Positions 25,991 through 31,435 of a stretch of DNA of 52,678 nt are shown one piece after another. The stretch's first letter is position 1, and every line of letters begins with the position of its first letter. The stretch is from positions 1 to 52,678 of the IMG/VR virus record IMGVR_UViG_3300034068_000495. One strand, written 5' to 3'. Made by a program: the position numbers and the translations under genes. Source of the DNA: a virus. The notes under the pieces are model-generated. The model searched no databases and was not told the origin of the DNA. It worked only from the letters and a program-made list of their open reading frames with translations.

Positions 25991-26644
25991 TTATGCCTCC
26001 TTGCGGACTGATGCGCGGTCGAGGATCTTCGCCAGATCTTCACCGTTGAGCATTGCAGCGGCGCGGTCGTAATACTGCTGCCACGTGCCGATGCGCTCGT
26101 CGTTCTTCAGGAACGGGGTCGCCTCGAGCAACGCGCCATACAGCAGGAGCTGGGGAGCGTATTCTGTCAGCCAGTTCGTCTGAATGCTGTCGTCGAGCAG
26201 CGGGGGCAGCTCGTAATACAGCACCTCGAAGGGGTACGCCTGATCCGGCGTGGGGGCTATCAGCCAGTGCGAATAGTCGTAATCCGAGTAGAACAGCGGC
26301 GTCGCCGTCAGACTTTCGTTCGGCCAATACGAACGCAGATACTCGTAGACGCGCGTGAAGAGGGCGGTGCGGTTGGCATTGCTGGTGCCAGTGCCGATGT
26401 TGATGCTGACCGTGTCGCGCCAACGGTCGGGCTTCGCGTACACCGACTGGCCGGGAACCAAGGTGTCAGACACCACCGCGATGAAGCCTTGGATCTTCAG
26501 CTCGCGCGCAATGCGCCGCTCCGCCAGATTGATCAGGCGCGGGATCTGTTCATAGACGACCGGGTCCGAGGCATAGGTCGCGCCGCGCTCAAGATAGCGT
26601 TGCACGTCCTGCTTCAGCGTGTCAAAGGTCATCGTGGTAGCCAT
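25991..26644 (-). CDS. Neck/head-tail adaptor-like protein (217 aa)
   Basis: The product is helical: MTFDTLKQDVQRYLERGATY, then IPRLINLAERRIARELKIQ, later PFEVLYYELPPLLDD, WLTEYAPQLLLYGALLEATP and EERIGTWQQYYDRA-like segments. This pattern recurs in phage head-tail connector or adaptor proteins. The gene sits just upstream of the fibre gene and downstream of the lysis cassette. A tail tubular A-like role is possible; the family call is moderate. Confidence 0.65.
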   Translation of the reverse strand: MATTMTFDTLKQDVQRYLERGATYASDPVVYEQIPRLINLAERRIARELKIQGFIAVVSDTLVPGQSVYAKPDRWRDTVSINIGTGTSNANRTALFTRVYEYLRSYWPNESLTATPLFYSDYDYSHWLIAPTPDQAYPFEVLYYELPPLLDDSIQTNWLTEYAPQLLLYGALLEATPFLKNDERIGTWQQYYDRAAAMLNGEDLAKILDRASVRKEA

Positions 26645-26658
26645 GGGCCGTCCTTATA

Positions 26659-26973
26659 TCACTTTTGTGGTAATTGACTAGCCTCGCGCCACGCCTCGAT
26701 AGTCAGCCGGTGCTTCTCCGCGCAGTCATTGCGCCGCTCAATCACGTCCTTTTCCCACAGCAGGCGCGCCGGGTCGAGAAATGGGTCGGGCGGGTTGTTC
26801 AGGCGCGGGCACGGGCTTGCCAAGTTTGCCGGCGGCCGCTTCAGCGTCTGGATTACCAATGCTTTCGAGGAGCACCCGAATAGCGTCAGCAGGAGGAGCG
26901 CAGCTAGGAGAAACGGCAGGCACCGTACGATAAATCTCGCGAACCGTATTGGTCCGCTCAACGGAACGTACAT
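26659..26973 (-). CDS. Rz1: Outer-membrane spanin subunit (Rz1-like lipoprotein), overlapping Rz
   Basis: It lies in a different frame, mostly inside the Rz gene, the classic overlapped Rz/Rz1 layout. A basic start (IRFARFIVR) leads to a hydrophobic stretch and the lipobox LTLFGCSS, so Cys at about residue 34 would be lipidated. The mature part is Pro-rich (KRPPANLASPCPRLNNPPD), then helical. The start is uncertain: ATG at 26973 gives a normal-length signal, while ATG 26997 and GTG 27039 (with GGCGGAAAAGCAAC upstream) are alternatives. It completes outer-membrane disruption with Rz. Confidence 0.8.
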   Translation of the reverse strand: MYVPLSGPIRFARFIVRCLPFLLAALLLLTLFGCSSKALVIQTLKRPPANLASPCPRLNNPPDPFLDPARLLWEKDVIERRNDCAEKHRLTIEAWREASQLPQK

Positions 26974-27169
26974 CGGCTTCAGCACGTCTTTCCTCATAGG
27001 CTGCGGACTTCGTGTCGAGGATGGTCTCCACTTTAGCACGTTGCTTTTCCGCCTTTTCCAAAGCCACCGCGTACGCCGCGTCGCACTGCCAATCGCGGAC
27101 CTTATACCCGCCGAGGAAGCCGATGACCAGCATGCCGCCCATGATGTAGGGGGAGGGGATGCCGAACAT
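26738..27169 (-). CDS. Rz: Inner-membrane spanin subunit (Rz-like)
   Basis: The ATG at 27169 overlaps the endolysin stop (ATGA); a TTG three codons upstream is less likely. One N-terminal transmembrane helix (about residues 5-21, IMGGMLVIGFLGGY) is followed by a periplasmic coiled coil with ALEKAEKQRAKVETILDTKS and EERRAEADVRSVERTNTVRE. At 143 residues it matches i-spanin size. It contains the Rz1-like gene in another frame and directly follows the endolysin, as in many lysis cassettes. Confidence 0.85.
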   Translation of the reverse strand: MFGIPSPYIMGGMLVIGFLGGYKVRDWQCDAAYAVALEKAEKQRAKVETILDTKSAAYEERRAEADVRSVERTNTVREIYRTVPAVSPSCAPPADAIRVLLESIGNPDAEAAAGKLGKPVPAPEQPARPISRPGAPAVGKGRD

Positions 27170-27780
27170 CAGAGCCAAGCCGCGTATTTCTTGGTCTTCG
27201 CCTTGCGGTCGTCGAGGCCGTGCGTCCCGCCGTTGATGCGCTTCGTCAGCGCGAGGATCGCGACGTCGTTGATGCCTTGGTCGCAGATCGACCAGAGCTT
27301 GTTCTTGTCAAAAAACCACAGCGCGCTCTCGAAGCAGAGTTCACCGGCCACTAAGTCCGGGTTCGTCGTTACGTCCGGGCGGCTGACATAGTCGGCGAAC
27401 GCCTGATAGTTCGACTTGCCCGTCAACTGGAGCGCGCCGCGACCACGGAACTTCCACCCGTCACCGGATGCCTCGTCGCCGTTGCCCATGCGGCTGGCAT
27501 AGACGCGGTTGGCGATCCTCTGCGGCTGGCGCTCATACGCCTTGGCCAGAGCGTCCGTGCCGAAATACTTGCGGAAGATGCCGCGCAGGCCGGCCGCGCC
27601 GTAGTTCAGGTTCTCGCTGAACGCCGTAAAGCCGCCGCTCTCGTGCGCCGTCTGAGCAAAGAAGTGCGCGGCGCGGTCCGGCGACAACTTGTAGTAGGTC
27701 GCAGCGGCCTTCATCGTGCCGGGGCCGAATGCGCCGTCAGCCGTAACGCCGATTTTCCGTTGGAGATTTGCGAGGCTCAC
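27169..27780 (-). CDS. Endolysin, glycoside hydrolase family 19 (chitinase-like)
   Basis: The GTG at 27780 has AAGGGG upstream and overlaps the preceding small membrane gene; longer versions of this frame would read through that gene. A short N-terminal part (LQRKIGVTADGAFGPGTMKA) looks like a peptidoglycan-binding repeat. The GH19 core has HESGGFTAFSENLNYGAAGL with probable catalytic Glu47 and Glu56, and FRGRGALQLTGKSNYQAF. At 203 residues it matches phage GH19 lysins that cut the glycan strand. No signal peptide is seen, so release depends on the upstream holin candidates. Confidence 0.92.
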   Translation of the reverse strand: MSLANLQRKIGVTADGAFGPGTMKAAATYYKLSPDRAAHFFAQTAHESGGFTAFSENLNYGAAGLRGIFRKYFGTDALAKAYERQPQRIANRVYASRMGNGDEASGDGWKFRGRGALQLTGKSNYQAFADYVSRPDVTTNPDLVAGELCFESALWFFDKNKLWSICDQGINDVAILALTKRINGGTHGLDDRKAKTKKYAAWL

Positions 27781-27944
27781 TTGTCGCGCCCCTTGTTCCA
27801 CAGCTCGAACAGAGCCTTGATCTTCTCCTCGACCACGGCGAGGCGCACGTCCATCTTGGCGAGGATGATCACCAACGAGATGAACGCGAGGACGAGCGGC
27901 CAAAGCTGGCCGATCAACTCAACGGTGGAGAGGTCTCCGGCCAT
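27777..27944 (-). CDS. Small single-span membrane protein (55 aa), holin candidate
   Basis: The ATG lies directly before the TAA of the upstream gene, and its stop overlaps the endolysin GTG (AAGTGA). The product starts MAGDLSTVELIGQLWPLVLA, has one hydrophobic span at about residues 14-30, then a charged helix with VRLAVVEEKIKALFELWNKG. This layout (N-terminal span, cytoplasmic amphipathic helix) suits a small holin or holin regulator just ahead of the lysin. Confidence 0.7.
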   Translation of the reverse strand: MAGDLSTVELIGQLWPLVLAFISLVIILAKMDVRLAVVEEKIKALFELWNKGRDK

Positions 27945-28364
27945 TTATGCCCCCGGGTTCCGCCAGTCGGGGAAGTCTGCCTCGTCGACCACGCCGTCGC
28001 CATTGGCGTCGTAGCGCAAGTCGTTGCGGTACTTCTCCCACGGTGCCATGCCGTCGTCATCTGCCGGCTCCGGCGCGTCGACTTCCGGCGGCGCGGGGGG
28101 CTTGGCGTCGCGAGCGTTGGCGTTGAGGCTCAGGCCGCCCAGCAGGCCGACGAACGCGCCGATGACCATGTTGAACGCCGGGCCGACGATCTCGAACACC
28201 TTGTCGCTGTCCACGATGTGGTTCGGCATGAACAGGCCGATGACTAGCGCGGCCACGACAACGAGGACGACGCAGGCCAGCGTCACCACGGCCATGCGGA
28301 TCGTGAACTCGACGGTGTCCTCGATGCCGTCCTTCTGGCTCTCCATTTTATCCCAAAAGCTCAT
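27945..28364 (-). CDS. Two-span membrane protein with EF-hand-like tail (139 aa), holin candidate
   Basis: Hydrophobic spans at about residues 24-45 (VVTLACVVLVVVAALVIGLF) and 61-80 (FNMVIGAFVGLLGGLSL) are followed by a Pro/Asp-rich linker and a single EF-hand/dockerin-like loop, DANGDGVVDEADF (residues 119-131), with acidic or polar residues at the calcium-binding positions. Located in the lysis cassette, it may be a holin or antiholin. The EF-hand could make pore formation sensitive to calcium; that is inference. Confidence 0.72.
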   Translation of the reverse strand: MSFWDKMESQKDGIEDTVEFTIRMAVVTLACVVLVVVAALVIGLFMPNHIVDSDKVFEIVGPAFNMVIGAFVGLLGGLSLNANARDAKPPAPPEVDAPEPADDDGMAPWEKYRNDLRYDANGDGVVDEADFPDWRNPGA

Positions 28365-28365
28365 G

Positions 28366-28527
28366 TCAGTTTACCTTCAAAGCAATCGCGGACAGCAGCG
28401 CAATGATGCCACCGATACCGCCAATCATGATGGCCTCAAGGCGCTTGAAGCGCGCGATGGTTTCGCGCCAACGCTCGGCGCAGACCGCCTCGTGCGTCGT
28501 CAGGCGGATGTTCACGTCTTCGCTCAT
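28366..28527 (-). CDS. XhlA-like haemolysin/holin-type small membrane protein (53 aa)
   Basis: The ATG overlaps the stop of the preceding gene (ATGA). An amphipathic charged helix (THEAVCAERWRETIARFKRL) is followed by one C-terminal span (IMIGGIGGIIALLSAIALKV), the layout of XhlA-type proteins that cooperate with holins. It is the first of three consecutive small membrane proteins upstream of the endolysin. Confidence 0.7.
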   Translation of the reverse strand: MSEDVNIRLTTHEAVCAERWRETIARFKRLEAIMIGGIGGIIALLSAIALKVN

Positions 28528-28886
28528 TTCAGGTTCCGCAGCTTGTAGATTGCCGAAAGATAGACGCCCGTCAGCGTGTCGATCAGGTTCGCCACGGCGC
28601 GGTTGCCCTGACAGATACCCTCGTGGTTCTCCTCGATCCACGCGGCGTCGGCCTCGAGCAGCTTCAGGACGTCGCCCTTCGGCGTCTCCGGTCCCGGGAT
28701 GTTGCCGATCAGCTCGAACGCGCCCTGATACGCCTCCACGAGGTCGTCGATGGCGTCGATGACGTTGTCGTAGAAGACGCCCAGCGCCTTGTGCTTGGCG
28801 AAGCTGCCCGTGCCGGTAGCGCGCCAGTGTTCGAAGTGGGCGACGTTGCGGGCGTAGAAGACCCGGCTGATCAGTTGTTCAATCAT
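28524..28886 (-). CDS. Dps/ferritin-like helical protein (120 aa; DUF5856-like)
   Basis: AAGGATGAAAG precedes the ATG. The product is all helical and contains FYARNVAHFEHWRATGTGSF, then HKALGVFYDNVIDAIDDLVE and AYQG. The His-x-x-His-Trp helix and the Phe-Tyr-Asp-x4-Asp helix recall the first two helices of Dps/ferritin-like bundles and the phage family DUF5856. The C-terminal half carries AAWIEENHEGICQGNRAVAN. Why a ferritin-like protein sits at the head of a lysis cassette is unclear; metal binding is not established. Confidence 0.65.
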   Translation of the reverse strand: MIEQLISRVFYARNVAHFEHWRATGTGSFAKHKALGVFYDNVIDAIDDLVEAYQGAFELIGNIPGPETPKGDVLKLLEADAAWIEENHEGICQGNRAVANLIDTLTGVYLSAIYKLRNLK

Positions 28887-28909
28887 CTTTCATCCTTCAG
28901 TAGAACAGC

Positions 28910-28940
28910 GCCGGCGGCGGGGGGATAAAGCACCGCCGGC
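28910..28940 (-). terminator. GC-rich inverted repeat between late genes
   Basis: GCCGGCGG (28910-28917) and CCGCCGGC (28933-28940) form a perfect 8-bp stem with a 15-base loop in the short gap between the 75-aa and 120-aa genes. On the minus strand no clear T tract follows; attenuation or mRNA stabilisation is possible. Confidence 0.4.
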
Positions 28941-28975
28941 CCTGCCACAGCCCAAGGGGAGCACTCCTCGGGTGT

Positions 28976-29203
28976 TCATGGCGCGAGGGGGGTGTCCGGT
29001 CGCGGAAACTGGAGAGCGATAACTTCCGGTTGCCGGGCCGGCAGCCGGTACGGGTCGTACTGGTCGATGTCGTCCTTGCAGACGCGCAGCCCCGGGTAGT
29101 TCGGATCCGGGTACAGATCGTCAAGGCTCATCTTGCGGCTGCACCGGCCGCAGATGCCGATGCCAAGCGTGCTGCGCCCCCGTGTGTCGAGAAAGACCGG
29201 CAT
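28976..29203 (-). CDS. Small zinc-ribbon phage protein (75 aa)
   Basis: The product reads MPVFLDTRGRSTLGIGICGR, with Cys at GICGRCSRK and a further Cys in GLRVCKDDIDQYDP, then YRLPARQPEV and FPRPDTPLAP. Cys-x-x-Cys plus the later Cys suggest a zinc ribbon. Proteins with the same LRVCxDDxDxxDPxRxP pattern occur in many phage structural clusters; the function is unknown. Confidence 0.7.
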   Translation of the reverse strand: MPVFLDTRGRSTLGIGICGRCSRKMSLDDLYPDPNYPGLRVCKDDIDQYDPYRLPARQPEVIALQFPRPDTPLAP

Positions 29204-29207
29204 GGGA

Positions 29208-30203
29208 CTACCTCGTGTACGGCGAAATGTTGGGGGCGATCATCATCGGCGAGTTGTCGCGCTCCTCGGCCTGCGCGACGGCCAGCGCCTGCGCGGCCTT
29301 GCTGTCCAGCATCGGGATGATCTGCGGGTCGACCTCGATCATCTCCATCGCCATCTTGGCGGCCAGCATGGCCACGATTGCCTCATACCAGCGTTGCGGC
29401 ACTTCCACCTCTTGCGACATGGTGCCGACATCCATGATGTGCCGCTGGATCCACGTGACGACCTGATAGACGGTGGCCTGCGCGTTCGGCACGGGCCACA
29501 GGTTCAGCACCGGCGACTGCGCCTGACGGTCGAGCCAGAACTGGAGGGGCCGGTTCGACTGGAACGTCTTGTTCGGCAGGTTGGTGTAATCGTCGCGGTT
29601 CATGCGCGCCATGGGGATCTCGGTCGGCGTGTTGCCGAGATATATCTGGCTGAAACCGAGCGTGCCGGTGATGGCCACGACGCGGAAGTATTGGGTGGCG
29701 ACGCTGCTGTTCAGGTCGAACCACGTCCACTCGCCGGCGGCGGCCGTCTGGTCTTCGTTCTGAATGATGGTCCACGTCACGCCGTCAATGCTGCGCTGCA
29801 GCGATACCGGGACCGAGGGCGCCGTCCACCGGATGCCTACATTGCTGACTGCGGTGGCGGAGGAGGCGCTGCCGAAGTTCACCGTGCGGCTGGTCGAGGT
29901 GTCGGTGTTGGTGCCGGTCACCTCCTGCAAGGAACGCAGGTTGGTGTTGAGCAGGTCGACCGTGCCCGTGTAGGTCGTGATCGTCGGCGTGCCCTCGTAC
30001 AGCGGGTAGATGCACTTCTGGATGCACCACAGCGGCACGCCCTGATTGGCGAGGTCCGACAGCAGCAGGTACAGCATGTCGTTGGCGATGCTGATCGTCT
30101 CGGCCGTGATCTGTTCTGCAGGCACACGGCAGCGACGCACGGCGTTGTCGATAACGCGCTGCGTCGTGAACACCGTCTGTGATACCGTGTTGGAATAAGC
30201 CAT
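29208..30203 (-). CDS. Neck/tail accessory factor with inserted sugar-binding-like domain (331 aa)
   Basis: The N-terminus reads FTTQRVIDNAVRRCRVPAEQ, ISIANDMLYLLLSDLANQGV and PLWCIQKCIYPLYEG, a helical pattern of phage adaptor proteins. The centre (about 90-205) is a beta domain (RTVNFGSASSATAVSNVGIR, VSLQRSIDGVTWTIIQNEDQ) resembling discoidin-type modules. The C-terminal half returns to QFWLDRQAQSPVLNLWPVPN and WYEAIVAMLAAKMAMEM. It is probably a tail adaptor attached below the portal. Confidence 0.68.
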   Translation of the reverse strand: MAYSNTVSQTVFTTQRVIDNAVRRCRVPAEQITAETISIANDMLYLLLSDLANQGVPLWCIQKCIYPLYEGTPTITTYTGTVDLLNTNLRSLQEVTGTNTDTSTSRTVNFGSASSATAVSNVGIRWTAPSVPVSLQRSIDGVTWTIIQNEDQTAAAGEWTWFDLNSSVATQYFRVVAITGTLGFSQIYLGNTPTEIPMARMNRDDYTNLPNKTFQSNRPLQFWLDRQAQSPVLNLWPVPNAQATVYQVVTWIQRHIMDVGTMSQEVEVPQRWYEAIVAMLAAKMAMEMIEVDPQIIPMLDSKAAQALAVAQAEERDNSPMMIAPNISPYTR

Positions 30204-30298
30204 GTTATTGTGCTCGCTGTATCAGGGCAGCAGCTTGCCACGGCGGGCGAACATTTCTGGCGGTCGCAACATACCAAACAACAGCCACCGTGTAAACT

Positions 30299-31270
30299 CT
30301 ACTCGAAGGGCATCGGTTGTCGCACAGACGTAGACAGAGGCATGTTTGCGCGGCCGGCGTTCGGCGGAGGTGGCATCGACGCCCGGGACGCGGAGGCGAA
30401 GGGCATGGCACCGCGCGCCGCGTTTGGCGCGGGCGGCATAGGCCCACGCGGACCCGGGGCGATGCTGTTGCCGTCGGGGCGCACGTCGTTCGGGTGGAAC
30501 GGGTACAGGTAGGCGAAGAGACCGAAAAACGTGTTTACGTTGGTGAAGAGTGCCGGATCCACGAACTGCCGGTAGGTTAGCTGCGGCGTGTAGAACGTGT
30601 TCGTGTTGGTAAAGAGCGCCGGGGCAAGCGTGTACGTGGCGCTGACCGTGGCGCTGTAGAACGTGTTCGTATTGGTGTAGAGCGCCGGGGCGAGCGTCAC
30701 CGCGCCGGGCGTGACCGTGGCGCTGTAGAACGTGTTCGTGTTGGTATAGAGCGCCGGCAACAGCGTGACCGCACCGGGTGTAACCGTCGGCGAATAGAAC
30801 GTGTTCAGGTTGCCGTAGAGCGCCGGCAACAGTGTGTACGTGGCGGCGACTGTCGCCGCGTAGAACGTGTTCGTGTTGGTGTAGAGATCTGGCAGCAGCG
30901 TGTACGTGCTGCTGACCGTGGCGGCGTAGAACGTGTTCGTGTTGGCGGAGAGGTCCGGCAACAGCACATACGTGCTGCCGACCGTTGCCGAGTAGAACGT
31001 ATTGGTGTTGGTGAAGAGATCAGGCGACAGATTGACAGCGCCCGCCGTGATCGTCGCCGTGTAGAACGTGTTCGTGTTGGTGAAGAGCGCTGGGGCGAGG
31101 TTCTGCGTTGCCGCTCCACCGGGCGCGAGGCCAACAGCGGGCTGCCCCGCCAGCGTGTAGTCGAGCGTTGCCGAAGACGGACTGAGCGCCTTGGCTTCGA
31201 TATACGCTGCCGGTTGCCCCGCACCCGTAAAGTCAAGTGTTAGAACATCAGTCCGTGTTGGGAGCGGCAT
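30299..31270 (-). CDS. Repeat-rich tail/fibre protein (323 aa)
   Basis: After a short N-terminal domain the protein contains nine tandem repeats of about 23 residues of the type LxPALYTNTNTFYSATVTPG. The strictly repeated Asn-Thr-Phe-Tyr core suggests a fibrous beta structure. The C-terminal 70 residues are Pro/Met/Arg-rich with a weaker repeat (RGPMPPAPNAARGAMPF, RASMPPPPNAGRANMPL). It probably forms a fibre or spacer in the virion. The 95 bases downstream hold no gene that I can support. Confidence 0.75.
   Translation of the reverse strand: MPLPTRTDVLTLDFTGAGQPAAYIEAKALSPSSATLDYTLAGQPAVGLAPGGAATQNLAPALFTNTNTFYTATITAGAVNLSPDLFTNTNTFYSATVGSTYVLLPDLSANTNTFYAATVSSTYTLLPDLYTNTNTFYAATVAATYTLLPALYGNLNTFYSPTVTPGAVTLLPALYTNTNTFYSATVTPGAVTLAPALYTNTNTFYSATVSATYTLAPALFTNTNTFYTPQLTYRQFVDPALFTNVNTFFGLFAYLYPFHPNDVRPDGNSIAPGPRGPMPPAPNAARGAMPFASASRASMPPPPNAGRANMPLSTSVRQPMPFE
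30590..31085 (+). repeat. DNA repeats of about 69 bp in the repeat protein gene
   Basis: The 12-15 base core TAGAACGTGTTCGTGTTGG recurs at a spacing near 69 bases, corresponding to the protein repeat Thr-Asn-Thr-Asn-Thr-Phe-Tyr on the minus strand. High DNA identity between units favours recombination and change in copy number. Confidence 0.75.
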
Positions 31271-31433
31271 CTGACTGCTCCTGCATCATCGCGTCGTAAC
31301 GCGCGGCCTCGGCCTGCACTTCCTCGTCCGTGGGGTCTGACTGAAACTTGAACGCCACGGTCTGACCGTTGATGGCCACGCGGATGCGCCACTTACCTGC
31401 GTCGTCCTGCTCACGGTCGATGATCTCGTACAT
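31248..31433 (-). CDS. Small unknown protein (61 aa)
   Basis: The ATG at 31433 sits next to the upstream stop and the 3' end overlaps the following start. The product reads MYEIIDREQDDAGKWRIRVA, INGQTVAFKFQSDPTDEEVQ and ends acidic. It looks like a small beta domain followed by a helix and is similar in style to short proteins found between phage tail genes. No function known. Confidence 0.65.
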   Translation of the reverse strand: MYEIIDREQDDAGKWRIRVAINGQTVAFKFQSDPTDEEVQAEAARYDAMMQEQSDAAPNTD

Positions 31434-31435
31434 GG

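Noticed and set aside
27781-27903. N-terminal extension of the GH19 endolysin to 27903
   Set aside because: It would read through the 55-aa membrane gene in another frame and gives an Arg/Asp-rich low-complexity stretch; GTG at 27780 has AAGGGG upstream.
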